Below, piece after piece: positions 23,869 through 37,600 of a stretch of 64,000 bases of DNA. The stretch is taken from the NCBI GenBank assembly GCA_964017155.1, contig OZ024860.1:47770252-47834251 (forward strand), written 5' to 3'. Source of the DNA: Oasisia sp. SBJ-2009. Its lineage: Eukaryota > Annelida > Polychaeta > Sabellida > Siboglinidae. Position 1 is the stretch's first letter; the number at the start of each line of letters is the position of its first letter. A model generated the notes under the pieces. That model saw only the letters and a list, made by a program, of their open reading frames with translations. It made no database searches and was not told the origin of the DNA. The translations under genes were made by a program, and so were the position numbers.

Positions 23869-26427
23869 GGGTCATTCCGAGTGAACGCAGCCAAAATTCC
23901 AGAAATTGGTTGCTGTCATCTCTTTGATTTTTGAATAGATCAGTATGGTGAGAGCCTTTGGTGAGATTAGTAAGAATCCAATATTTGAGCGTGCTAGCTT
24001 AACTAGTTTTCAAGTTACGGCAGGTTGAAATTTGGGACTTAGACGTTTTTGGACCGCTTGTTAAAAATAAATAAATTTATTCACATTTCACTAGTCAATA
24101 TCTTTTACACTCTTTAGCCTGTGTCAGTGAAATTGTGTGGAGTTGTTCTCTATAATATAAAGATTACATAACTACAATTATAACATAAATACAGTGTATG
24201 GTTAATGTGCAGCAAGTTGATAAACATCAAGATTTATTCAAAATATCACACGCAGGAGGGTTTTCAGACCCTGATTGTGAGCAAAATACACACACCTTAG
24301 ATCCAAATTGTACATATTTGGTACCAAAACATAAATATGTGCAAATCTGAAAAATATGGCAGGTTTAGCTGTCTTAATTATGAATCTACACATACCCAAA
24401 TATCATATATTTTATATTTCATTAAAATTAGCAAACGTCCTACCCTAAAAGGTCAATGTGGATTAGAAGGTATTGTTATCAAATTTTTACTAGGCATAAA
24501 CCAGTTCAAAGATAAATTAACCAGTAACTCTCAATATCCTTCCATGCTTCCTTGTTAAGAAGAATGGGAACCCATTGATACAACTTTTTAAATAAATTGC
24601 TTGTGATATACAAGAGGGTTTTCAGACATTGATTGCAAGCTAAATATGAATGGTTAAATGAAATGTTGTATGTATTTGATATATATGCATATCATTGTGT
24701 ATTATCAGAGTAATATGACTTGTTTGACTATCTTAATTATGAATCTACACATACCCAAATGTCCTACATTTTATATTTCTTTAAAATTAGCAAACTTCCA
24801 ACCTTAAAAGGTCGATGTGGATTAGAAAGTATTGTTACACTGACACAGGCTATTTTTACCAGGCATAAACCAGTCCAAAGACTAAATAATAAATAATTCT
24901 CAATATCCTTCCATGCTTCTTTGTCAAGAAGAATGGGGACCCAGATACAGAAAAAGAATCAATAAATCACTTGCGAGCAGGTTTTCAAGCACTGATCTTG
25001 AGATAAACATAATAATTATGTTATTGGTAACATTTGTAAATATTGCATATTTATGCATATCAGTACTTATACATTCTTACGGAGTTTTGCTTGAAGCATG
25101 GGGCTGGTTTTTGCCTGGTAAAAGTTTGATAACAATACCTTCTAATCCACATCGACCTTTTAGGGTTGGAAGTTTCCTAATTTTAAAGAAATATAAAATG
25201 TATGACATTTGGGTATGTGTAGATTCATAATTAAGATAGTCAAACAAGTCATATTACTCTGATAATACACAATGATATGCATATATATCAAATACACACA
25301 ACATTTCATTTAACCATTCATATTTAGCTTGCAATCAATGTCTGAAAACCCTCTCGTATATCACAAGCAATTTATTTAAAAAGTTGTATCAATGGGTTCC
25401 CATTCTTCTTGACAAGGAAGCATGGAAGGCTATTGAGAGTTACTGGTTAATTTACCTTTGAACTGGTTTATGCCTAGTAAAAATTTGATAACAATACCTT
25501 CTAATCCACATTAACCTTTTATGGTAGGACGTTTGCTAATTTTAATGAAATATAAAATATATGATATTTGGGTATGTGTAGATTCATAATTAAGACAGCC
25601 AGGCATGCCATATTTGCTGTGATAATATGCAGTGTTATGCATATATGTAAAATAGACACAACAATTCATTTAACCATCTATATTTAGCTTGCAATCAATG
25701 TCTGAAAACCCTTTCGTATATACAAGCAATTTGTTTTAACAGTTGGGGCACCCAGACATATGCCATTTTTGTTGTGAAGGAAGCTCGGAAGGATATTGAG
25801 ACTTAATAGTTATTTGAGTTATAGAAATGAACTAACACCTAGAAAAGGTTTTGTGATAATACAAGCTACGCCTCATCGACTTTTTTGGGTCGGAAGTTGG
25901 TCATTTTTAAAGAAATATAATAACGTACCATCTTTGCACATGTATATATTCATAATTAAGGCAGCTAAACCTGCCATATTTATCAGATTTGCACATATTT
26001 ATGTTTTGGTACCAAATATGTACAATTTGGATCTAAGGTGTGTGTATTTTACTCACAATCAGGGTCTGAAAACCCTCCCGCGTGTGATATTTTGACTAAA
26101 TCATGATGTTTATCACCTTGCTGCACATTAACCATACACTGTATTTATGTTCTAATTGTAGTTATGTAATCTTTATATTATAGAGAACAACTCCACAGAA
26201 TTTCACTGACACAGGCTAAAATGTGAATAATATATTGACTAGTGAAATGTGAATAAAATTATTTATTTTTAACAAGCGGTCCAAAAACGTCTAAGTCCCA
26301 AATTTAAGCTAGAACGTTCAAATTTTGGATTCTTACTAATCTCACCAAAGGCTCTCACCATACTGATCTAATCAAAAATCTAAGTGATGACAGCAACCTC
26401 ATTGGTTGCGTTCACACGGAATGACCC
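23869..26427. mobile_element. Foldback transposon FB-1 (2,559 bp), intron 2
   Basis: Starts GGGTCATTCCGAGTGAACGC and ends with its inverse (GTTCACACGGAATGACCC), flanked on both sides by TCCT, a 4-bp target duplication. The two halves are inverted copies of each other over much of their length. Each arm holds a terminal region of about 430 bp, then tandem units of about 365 bp recognisable by CTCAATATCCTTCCATGCTT and TTTTCAGACATTGATTGCAA. No ATG-initiated long ORF or transposase is seen, so movement would need enzymes from elsewhere. Confidence 0.8.
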
Positions 26428-28086
26428 TCCTATTAATGATATAATTTACATGAACATGAATTAGGAACTTGGCAGGTGTAGTTCGGAGGCAATCTTACTA
26501 ATATAATGACTTATATGACATGTAAACGTTGTGTACGTGGTTATGACAGCATAACTGATTTACTTGACCTACATTTCTCATTTGCCCTATTAATAGTGTA
26601 ATTTATTAATACATTTGCACTCTGGACTTTAGAGGGATTACAAATATCAGATATATTTATTGACATTTTCATGTGACCTAGCTTCACGTTTTGGTACAAC
26701 CTACAGTTTAACTTACTATTTTACTTTTGAATTATATTTGGACATTTATTGCGCTATTTAGTTATAATTAATTAATACATGAGCACACTGAAGCTTTTGG
26801 GGATGGATACAGTGTGAAAAACAGACAAAACATGAGAAACCATGATGGTAATATGTGTAAATTAAGTGTGTTTTGTCATGATAGGTAATGTGCATAAGTC
26901 CATGTTATAAACTTATATGCACTGAAGTAAAGTTCCTAAATTAAGTAATATAAGTCAATGCAATATGCACTAAAGAATAGTGGGTACATCAACAACATTT
27001 TCAAAATGTTCATAGAATCATTTAAACACTTTTGTGTGATAGTGTATCCTATGTAGTTTACAATACGTTTTGATATTCTCAGTAGCTTTATTATTAACAA
27101 CGTTATTCGACTTTTTGGAGTCGGGAAAACAGGCCATTGTGTCCACAGGTTTCATATCCATTTTCTGTGATCTGAAATGTGTGCTGTCACCAAGTGGCAG
27201 ACAATGAAAACAAAGGTTATGACATTTGTTTTTTAAAGTTGACCTTGACGTAATTGTCTTGGTAAGAATATTGTTCTAATAAGGGTATTTATAAGATCAA
27301 GTGTTAATAACCAAGTGTTGACCCCCCCATATCGTGTGACCTTGATATGACCTTGGCATGACCTAAATAACTGACTAATGCTGGCAGGTGACGTATAATG
27401 TGGAGATGACGTAATTATATTATTAAGTGCAATCCATTAACTGAATAGTTTGTAATTCCACATACATGTTGTTGTATTGGATCATTTATAACTTTTCATA
27501 TAGTCAACATAATGGTATATCAGAGTGTGAATCATCAATGACCTTTCTTTTTAAAGTTGACTTTGGCGTAATTATATTGGTCAGAATATTTTATTGTGAA
27601 TAATATCACAGTACAAAGTAAACCCGAATATACTACGATCAACTTTGTTTTGTACCATGTCTCACATTTTAATATGAAATAATTGTTTTTATATTGTTCA
27701 CAGTATGCAGCCGACATGTATACTTGGAAAACGAGTTAAACAGAAGTACAACAACCAGTCAGCTTCATTTCATGTAATGAGAATTGACAGTAAAACGTAA
27801 TGCATTGCTGACTCAATGCTTGTAATGTTAAGCTTAGTGGCAATCAGTGCCAAGCTAAATGTATTGATGTTCATAAGACACATCATATACCGACTACCCC
27901 ACCAGGTGTCAATGTGTATCATTGTTCAAATCACATCCCAAAGACACTACAGACTCATTGTATATATTGTCAGTCCAGTGTCATAAATCCAAGCATGTCA
28001 CTGTGACAGTGTTTACACTCAAGTGTAGATATTGTAATTTCTGTGTTGTAAATCCAAGCACGTTGCGTGTCAATGTTCACATTCAC
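25166..28086. repeat. Tandem duplication, first copy (2,921 bp)
   Basis: Begins TTGGAAGTTTCC inside the centre of FB-1 and ends GTTCACATTCAC. The next 2,921 bases repeat it with only a few substitutions seen (25430 C, 25619 G and 25740 C against A, C and A in the second copy). It includes the right half of FB-1 and 1.66 kb of adjoining intron. Confidence 0.95.
27337..27364 (-). promoter_or_regulatory. Three nuclear-receptor half-sites in DR5 spacing
   Basis: Three perfect TGACCT motifs (AGGTCA on the minus strand) at 27337, 27348 and 27359, each separated by exactly 5 bp. This is the spacing of classical RAR/RXR direct repeats. It is duplicated at 30258-30285. Function is unproven and it lies in an intron. 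Confidence 0.3.
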
Positions 28087-29348
28087 TTGGAAGTTTCCTA
28101 ATTTTAAAGAAATATAAAATGTATGACATTTGGGTATGTGTAGATTCATAATTAAGATAGTCAAACAAGTCATATTACTCTGATAATACACAATGATATG
28201 CATATATATCAAATACACACAACATTTCATTTAACCATTCATATTTAGCTTGCAATCAATGTCTGAAAACCCTCTCGTATATCACAAGCAATTTATTTAA
28301 AAAGTTGTATCAATGGGTTCCCATTCTTCTTGACAAGGAAGCATGGAAGGATATTGAGAGTTACTGGTTAATTTACCTTTGAACTGGTTTATGCCTAGTA
28401 AAAATTTGATAACAATACCTTCTAATCCACATTAACCTTTTATGGTAGGACGTTTGCTAATTTTAATGAAATATAAAATATATGATATTTGGGTATGTGT
28501 AGATTCATAATTAAGACAGCCAGGCATGCCATATTTGCTCTGATAATATGCAGTGTTATGCATATATGTAAAATAGACACAACAATTCATTTAACCATCT
28601 ATATTTAGCTTGCAATCAATGTCTGAAAACCCTTTCGTATATACAAGCAATTTGTTTTAAAAGTTGGGGCACCCAGACATATGCCATTTTTGTTGTGAAG
28701 GAAGCTCGGAAGGATATTGAGACTTAATAGTTATTTGAGTTATAGAAATGAACTAACACCTAGAAAAGGTTTTGTGATAATACAAGCTACGCCTCATCGA
28801 CTTTTTTGGGTCGGAAGTTGGTCATTTTTAAAGAAATATAATAACGTACCATCTTTGCACATGTATATATTCATAATTAAGGCAGCTAAACCTGCCATAT
28901 TTATCAGATTTGCACATATTTATGTTTTGGTACCAAATATGTACAATTTGGATCTAAGGTGTGTGTATTTTACTCACAATCAGGGTCTGAAAACCCTCCC
29001 GCGTGTGATATTTTGACTAAATCATGATGTTTATCACCTTGCTGCACATTAACCATACACTGTATTTATGTTCTAATTGTAGTTATGTAATCTTTATATT
29101 ATAGAGAACAACTCCACAGAATTTCACTGACACAGGCTAAAATGTGAATAATATATTGACTAGTGAAATGTGAATAAAATTATTTATTTTTAACAAGCGG
29201 TCCAAAAACGTCTAAGTCCCAAATTTAAGCTAGAACGTTCAAATTTTGGATTCTTACTAATCTCACCAAAGGCTCTCACCATACTGATCTAATCAAAAAT
29301 CTAAGTGATGACAGCAACCTCATTGGTTGCGTTCACACGGAATGACCC
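28087..29348. mobile_element. Half foldback element carried by the second tandem copy
   Basis: The right half of FB-1 with the intact GGAATGACCC end. It arose from the tandem duplication and not from a separate insertion, since its left edge is the duplication breakpoint. Confidence 0.85.
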
Positions 29349-31007
29349 TCCTATTAATGATATAATTTACATGAACATGAATTAGGAACTTGGCAGGTGT
29401 AGTTCGGAGGCAATCTTACTAATATAATGACTTATATGACATGTAAACGTTGTGTACGTGGTTATGACAGCATAACTGATTTACTTGACCTACATTTCTC
29501 ATTTGCCCTATTAATAGTGTAATTTATTAATACATTTGCACTCTGGACTTTAGAGGGATTACAAATATCAGATATATTTATTGACATTTTCATGTGACCT
29601 AGCTTCACGTTTTGGTACAACCTACAGTTTAACTTACTATTTTACTTTTGAATTATATTTGGACATTTATTGCGCTATTTAGTTATAATTAATTAATACA
29701 TGAGCACACTGAAGCTTTTGGGGATGGATACAGTGTGAAAAACAGACAAAACATGAGAAACCATGATGGTAATATGTGTAAATTAAGTGTGTTTTGTCAT
29801 GATAGGTAATGTGCATAAGTCCATGTTATAAACTTATATGCACTGAAGTAAAGTTCCTAAATTAAGTAATATAAGTCAATGCAATATGCACTAAAGAATA
29901 GTGGGTACATCAACAACATTTTCAAAATGTTCATAGAATCATTTAAACACTTTTGTGTGATAGTGTATCCTATGTAGTTTACAATACGTTTTGATATTCT
30001 CAGTAGCTTTATTATTAACAACGTTATTCGACTTTTTGGAGTCGGGAAAACAGGCCATTGTGTCCACAGGTTTCATATCCATTTTCTGTGATCTGAAATG
30101 TGTGCTGTCACCAAGTGGCAGACAATGAAAACAAAGGTTATGACATTTGTTTTTTAAAGTTGACCTTGACGTAATTGTCTTGGTAAGAATATTGTTCTAA
30201 TAAGGGTATTTATAAGATCAAGTGTTAATAACCAAGTGTTGACCCCCCCATATCGTGTGACCTTGATATGACCTTGGCATGACCTAAATAACTGACTAAT
30301 GCTGGCAGGTGACGTATAATGTGGAGATGACGTAATTATATTATTAAGTGCAATCCATTAACTGAATAGTTTGTAATTCCACATACATGTTGTTGTATTG
30401 GATCATTTATAACTTTTCATATAGTCAACATAATGGTATATCAGAGTGTGAATCATCAATGACCTTTCTTTTTAAAGTTGACTTTGGCGTAATTATATTG
30501 GTCAGAATATTTTATTGTGAATAATATCACAGTACAAAGTAAACCCGAATATACTACGATCAACTTTGTTTTGTACCATGTCTCACATTTTAATATGAAA
30601 TAATTGTTTTTATATTGTTCACAGTATGCAGCCGACATGTATACTTGGAAAACGAGTTAAACAGAAGTACAACAACCAGTCAGCTTCATTTCATGTAATG
30701 AGAATTGACAGTAAAACGTAATGCATTGCTGACTCAATGCTTGTAATGTTAAGCTTAGTGGCAATCAGTGCCAAGCTAAATGTATTGATGTTCATAAGAC
30801 ACATCATATACCGACTACCCCACCAGGTGTCAATGTGTATCATTGTTCAAATCACATCCCAAAGACACTACAGACTCATTGTATATATTGTCAGTCCAGT
30901 GTCATAAATCCAAGCATGTCACTGTGACAGTGTTTACACTCAAGTGTAGATATTGTAATTTCTGTGTTGTAAATCCAAGCACGTTGCGTGTCAATGTTCA
31001 CATTCAC
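28087..31007. repeat. Tandem duplication, second copy (2,921 bp)
   Basis: Directly abuts the first copy at a fixed offset of 2,921. After 31007 the sequence becomes unique (ACCATTTTCTTTCGTC). Near-identity means a very recent duplication, a segregating structural variant, or an assembly error that placed two haplotypes in tandem. Confidence 0.95.
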
Positions 31008-31336
31008 ACCATTTTCTTTCGTCAATTGCATTTTCTGGAAAATACAAAATACAGATTAGATTTGTCTTACTATGTCATACATTTTAGTAGTGCAGTTGTT
31101 ACCACACCGCACACAACACCAATTTTGCAACAGTGTCATGATTCATGACAAAAACCAACGTGGAGGTGACAGTGTGAATCTTCTGTCTCTGTATGTGCAT
31201 ATGCGACAATTTTTGTATGAATCTGCATTTGAGTGTATTAAAAATACATGTATTAGCACTAAATATAAGTTATATATTATTTGCTCTCATATGCCTGCCA
31301 CAGAAGCTCGCTGGCCCAGGCATCTTCTTTATATTA

Positions 31337-31397
<61 letters not shown>

Positions 31398-32690
31398 CTA
31401 TGTTTATTCTTATACATAATATGTATGAATAGCAAAATATAAATAATATATTAGTCGCTCTCAGATGCCTGTTACAGAAGCTCGGTGGCCCAGGCATCTT
31501 CGAGCATTATCTATACCTAACTATATAATTATATTACAACTATTCTAAGTTAAAACAAATCAATTACAGGAGCAGCGACAAATCCCCCATGGTAATATCA
31601 GAGATAATTTCACCAGGCTTCATATAGCATGTTTGTTGTTTCACTGATTAACAAAATTGAGGCATTGCATTTAAATAAAATGTGAATTGTATATAAATGT
31701 ACAACAACTTCAATACAACACAAATGAAGGCAATACCACAATAACAATATATAATTTTGTACATCATTGAAAAAGTAGTGCTGCCGGTGAATTTAATGTT
31801 AAACAATTTATTTTTTAATCAGCCCAGGTCCAGCCAAAACATACCAAGTCCACGGTCATAACGCTTTACATTTTAAATTAATATTTAAAAAACTAGAAAT
31901 AATTGATGTCATTCTACAATTATAATATTTATATTCATAATTATACATATATATATATTTATCAAAAATACACCAGGATTGAAGCGCAACGAGGTTTGAT
32001 TGTGTCGATTTTTAATCATATGATACGGCGCGACCTACGTTCCTATAATATTAACTATGCCACACTTGCAGGACATCGAAACACGTGATCGAATTTATGA
32101 ATATTGGACCGCTTCAATCTACTGTCACATTCACAGACCCAGTAGAATTAAAAATACGATATATTTTAAAGAATCTTTTAAAACTTCAATCCATATATTT
32201 TGTATGCCGTGTAAAGGCATTTTAACACAGCGTCGAACATCACTATGCAACGTGGCGTACGTGCCGCGAGGACCGTGCGCACCACCGCGCGCACCGCAAG
32301 TAAAGACCAAAGTTCACTTTTAAACTGTAAACGCCAAACTGCGTGCGACATGGCTATTTGCAACGCGCTCGTGCGTTCTTGTACGCAGGTCCACATAGAT
32401 AACACGAACACCATTTTAACGTCGATATACATAGAAGTCTCTGCGTGAGGTATAACAGTTCTGCGCGCAATATTAGTAGTACTTTGAAACGACTTGAAAC
32501 AACTGTAAACGTCCATAGACCACACACCTCGGTTGTAGTCGTCGGGGAAAAAACGTAGTTGAATCTATGACGTAGTTCAATCTTTCATTGGTTCACGTGA
32601 TCATCAAAACAAACAATAATTTGCATAACGCTGGCAAATATTTTTGTGGAATCCCGGTTTTCGGCGGCACTGCAGCAATGCAGCCCGTAA
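31008..32690. other. Intron 2 interior, with direct repeats around a (TA)n tract
   Basis: A unit containing CTCTCA, ATGCCTG, CAGAAGCTCG, TGGCCCAGGCATCTTC occurs at 31281-31327 and again at 31456-31502, on either side of a TA run at 31338-31395. The rest shows no gene. A locally GC-richer stretch at 32200-32460 has open frames on both strands but no recognisable motif. Confidence 0.6.
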
Positions 32691-33381
32691 GTGTGTCACG
32701 ATACACGGCGAGACTCCGCGCGATTGGAGCTGATTTGGGGACTGGTCATTAGAATAATATTCGATGGATGACAGTTGTAACTTCCGACTGATGAATATTA
32801 GGAAAATCAGGACATAAATATCTTGTGTTATACCTTTCTTATCTTAAATGTCCGATTTAATATTGAGTTTACCACACTATCATAGACATAGCGATTTATG
32901 TAATGCAGATAATAGACACTCCCCAACAATGTAAGCCGTATGTGTTTTTTACGGGTTTTGCATTTTACATAGCTGTACGTTGTGGTTTCGATAAGCACTT
33001 ATATCTGACAAGATGTCTAAATGCACATAATCATAACACATGTATGCGTTTGCCTCAAACAGGTTGTACTGCGCGAAAAATGGCACTTTTCAGTATTAGT
33101 CAAGATCGCCAAACACATGTACAAGACGGCGTTGCCATGGCAACCATCATAAAAATCGATTAAAATTCATGATTTCCGTGAGCATTGTCACCGGCAAAGT
33201 GTTCAACTGCTTCTGCTTGTAATAATCCTTCGGACAGTGTAACTGAAATAATTAGACTGGAACAGTTCGATTATTACAACCAAAAACAAAGCGAAGTCCT
33301 ATACGTTAACATGGAGAATATCGACTTTCTGCCCCCAACTGCCCCCAGCCTCGTTTTCGCGCGCGAGACTTACACGCCTTA
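32691..33381. repeat. Dispersed repeat B, copy 2
   Basis: Same family and orientation as 6506-7195, including the GC-rich end CGCGCGCGAGAC. Substitutions and small indels are scattered throughout. Confidence 0.75.
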
Positions 33382-34452
33382 TAGCGGCCGCGACCGGCCT
33401 CAGATTCAGTTCATAATTTGTCTGTGAAAGTGCATTGGGAACTCTCCAACTTGCTGATGAATCGAACCATGTCAAGAGAAATGTCTACAATTCTCAGTTG
33501 AATAGCAGCTTCCGTAATGCGAGTACATTTCACTGCATATATAACTTCCAGTTGAGCAACAGACTATGCATAACTTACCACGCCATCGATTTATGCTGAT
33601 GTCACAGTTCTGCCAAGATCATACTGCAATGTTCTTCAAGTGCATACACTCTTATTGCACTTAAATTCGAGTTGAGCAACGACTATGAAGCGACTGCGAT
33701 GCCAGACACTTATCTCGAGATCAAAAAGTGTTGTCAGTTCTTGAGAAGTTGACCCATGCGAGCATTGCCATCATTGATATTCATACAGGTTTCACTATAG
33801 GTAATGTGCAAATGTCCATGCGGTGTGTATTGAAGATCACAATTTCTCTGTGATAGCTCATGGGGAACTCTCCAAGTTGCTGATTAGTCGACCCTTGTCA
33901 GGAGCATTGCCTACAATTCAATACATTACAGTCAATACTGTATACAACATTACACAATATTAAATTACAAATTACTGCACTTAACTATATGAAAACAAAC
34001 CACAATTGAACAGGAAATGGGATTTTAGCTAAAAAATGTAATATTAAACTTAACTATATATAACTTAACTTTGACATCGTAACTTATCCGTATTCTTCAC
34101 CGCCACACTTCCTGAGTGTCTACATAAAATTAAAATAATGAAAATATTTCACATAAAATACTGGATAAAATGGTAAATGTTATTAATAATATCAACAAAA
34201 TAAATAGTCAACATAACTAAACTAAATGATCAAATGTGAATTACAGGTATTGGGTGGTGCATATTAAAGTAGAAATATTAACTGTCTGTACTTTCTATCA
34301 TAAAATAGTAATACTAACACACTAACAATATACATGTATTAAGTTATATACAATATACTAAAAATCAACTGTTTAAAATGTGGATTGATCAGATTAATAA
34401 TGTTTTCCTGTAGTGATTAAAATGGCAGTAGGTCGGAGTCACAAGTAATCGT
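33382..34452. other. Intron 2 interior, weak internal repeats only
   Basis: Phrases such as GGGAACTCTCCAA followed by TTGCTGAT and a GTC-AGGAG variant occur near 33438 and 33851, pointing to an old tandem repeat of about 410 bp. No gene is seen. Confidence 0.4.
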
Positions 34453-34640
34453 GATCACGTGCGCTCGATTCGTTTACGAGTATACTAGGTCCTATCCCTA
34501 TTATATTATATTATATTATATTATATTATATTATATTATATTATATTATATTATATTATATTATATTATATTATATTATATTATATTATATTATAGAGAT
34601 AGGACCTAGTATACTCGTAAACGGCTAGATCGCACGTGAT
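34453..34640. repeat. Hairpin with about 45-bp arms around a (TATTA)n core
   Basis: The left arm 34453-34497 contains ATCACGTGCG and CGTTTACGAGTATACTAGGT. The right arm 34597-34640 is its inverse. Between them is a nearly pure pentanucleotide TATTA run of about 95 bp. It resembles a small palindromic MITE whose centre became a microsatellite. Confidence 0.8.
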
Positions 34641-37600
34641 ATATAAATAAAAAATAACTTTCTAATATTTAACTGATAGTCATATAATGAGGATGGCACA
34701 GATTACAATATCGATTGCGCGTACGTTGGCCGTTGCAAATGCCACGCAATGTTAATGGTGCCTGAACGCATAAATTATGAACAGCGCAGGCCGCAGCTCT
34801 GAGCGACATGAACAACGCTCCAAACTGTCCTGATACCGCCCGTTGTCTGGTTTTTCCCCTTGCGACCTGCATTGATATACATAGATCATATTTATACCAC
34901 ACGAAAGGTAAGATGTCATAGATATGGGTTACACTTAAATTAGGTTATAGCTAATCTATATTTATGTTTTATAAATATACCCAACACAACGTTCACCAAC
35001 CTTAATCATCCACAGCCGAATGCAATGTAAGGCATTCATTGGTCGATATCAATATCAACAGTAAACAAAATTAGTATGCATAGCGAGAAACACGCCGTTT
35101 TCAGAGACCGTGTGATCCAACCAGTTGCTTGGGCGGCAAAAGACCTGCACCATTTCTGGAACGCGTTACGCGGTAGTCTCGCTTAACCGACTATCGGTCG
35201 GCTGTAGAACTACGAAAAGACAGTGTGATTACTTACTCGGCATGTGTTTGTTTATCCGCGTGATATATAAAATGCTGCCACCTCACGGACACTGCTGTAA
35301 TTTATATTTAAAATAAAACACTGCAAATTTGTATTTCTATTTATTTTGTGTTAATATAAGTTTAATTTTGAATAGTTTTTTGTATAATACAGCATTATTT
35401 GATAAAAAGGTATCCTTATTTAATGTGTATGCTATCCGTGTGTGGCTAGACAATGCTGCCACCTCACGGATACTGGTTAATCCTGCCGTAATTCTTATCT
35501 TATAAATAACTGTAAATTAAAATGTTTACTTACTTTTGTGTTAATATAAGCTCAATGGCCTGAGAGCCAATCAGCGTCTCTACCCTAATCTGGGGTAAGG
35601 CCGCCCGGATGTTCGAAAATCCGGACCCACATTTTCCACAGCCGAAGTTGAGGTGCTTAAAGTGCTGCCACCTCACGGAGTCTGGCTAACCGAGGCTACG
35701 TGGCGGCGAGTAGTGATCGAATAATTCGCAGTTTCAACTCGCCGAAGAAAGTGTGTCGCGACGTGTGGTGTCGAAGGTGCGACCCGAGTCGATACCGAGG
35801 GAACTAAATCGACACGCGGTGACGCTGCGCTTTTGCACATAACCCTTAATTAAAATACACAGACGACATCGGCGTCCACGTCGAAATCCCGATTGTGACT
35901 GACGCGACGGCGATAGAAGTTCGTGTACTTTCCAGCATAATAAATACGAAGTGGTTACGTAGCCGAGCATCGGAACCCTGTACCTCGGCGTTATAGGTCC
36001 GAGCACTCAACGCGCATGCGCCAATTGTCACGTGTTGCATCTTGCTTCCGCTCTTTCTCACGGCAGCCGAGCATGGGTTGAGGTTGGGATGAACGTAGGC
36101 GATGGTTTTGACGCAAATAAAGAAAAGAAAACAGCCGTGCAACTCTACATTGACCACAGGCGGGACTGTAAGACATCGGCTGCGTCGGTGGCTCTATATC
36201 CTGGCTGCGCTGGCAAGATTGAGCCCGAGCACAAGTACTTCGAAGACAAATGCCAGTCGATTCGGCTCACAGACAACTCGGCCCGGGCGCACCGAGCCGG
36301 CTCAAGATAACTCGTCGCCGATCATGAGACGACTCGGCGTCCATATGAGACAACTGGGGACATTTGTTTAAATGTTGCACCACCTCAATTTTGCTGTTAT
36401 CACTATCTTTATCGAATTGCAATATGACATTTTTAACCACAGAATAAGTGTCAGTTTTATATTACAATAATAATAATATAATTAATTCATGCTTAATGTT
36501 ATTATACTAGTTATTGTTTTGCTTGATTGATTTTATGTTAGTGAAATAGTTATGTGCATTATTACGTTTTAATACAGTATTTATTTATATAAAATTATAA
36601 TAAAATGTATTAAAACTGCAATTAAAATGTCGCAAGCATAATACCATAATTTTCATTTTTTGTATTTGTTTGTTATAAGATGTATGTCATGTTGACTAAA
36701 TTGTTTATGATTGATATTGTTTGCATACATTTCATTATTTCAGTGCATTAAATTAATAATTATCCCAGGCCTAATTATGCTTTACAAATATAACCCGTTC
36801 TACCTTAGGTATTACGCAGTTCCTGCTGTTAAATACTAGATTATCCGAAAATCTCACGTGTCATGATAACCCTTTTGTGCAATGTGTCTAAAATTCATTT
36901 ATCTATGTATTTATATTTGTATTGAGAATCGAAAATAAATTCACCGTCATGTCATGTATATGTTTTACATTTCTCCTCTTACATAAACACTGTATATAAT
37001 CAAAACACTGCAATCATAACGAAACTCAAAACTGGCAGTGTTGACTACATGAGCTATTTTCCCATTTCGCTACATTACCCACTAATCTAGCATGTGTCAT
37101 GGTAACCCTTTTGTATAACTATATAACTAGTATTATGCCATTTGTGAAATGTACATATGTTTTACATTTCTCCTTTCTTACTTTATGCTTATATTATGCA
37201 TATTTACATTACTGTGTCCGATTTCAAGTGCATGACATGTAGTTATATACCCTGTTAATAATGTCGGTATGGAATCAGTTACCATAAATTAGTAATGTAT
37301 TCTAGATAATAGAGATCACGTTGCAAGTTTTTTTTACATTAGTGCAATACACGAGTATGCTTTACATTACTGTGTCAGAGTGCAAGTCGATTTATCTTCG
37401 CGCATGACGCGTACATACGTCACTTAAATATTAATGTTACCCAGGTAATCATCATTGTAGATATGTTCTTTTGTCATCTTCCAGTAATAAACTGCTTCAT
37501 ACAATATTGCTACATTACACATGTGTGTATTTAATAATTCTGCATAAAGTAATACAGCAGATATATAATTTCAGGAAACAGCAACTATATTCGTATTACT

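Noticed and set aside
25796..26095. 99-codon frame seen identically at 28717 and, nearly so, at 40647
   Set aside because: It lies wholly within the foldback arms, starts at TTG with no ATG context, and is repeated only because the element is repeated. No domain or codon bias is seen.
32178..32525. 115-codon minus-strand frame and overlapping plus-strand frames
   Set aside because: Open frames on both strands in a GC-richer patch, with no recognisable motif or splice structure linking them to the gene.
36032..36310. 92-codon frame in the GC-rich patch of intron 2
   Set aside because: Overlapping frames are open on both strands, there is no domain, and part of the region is a dispersed repeat.
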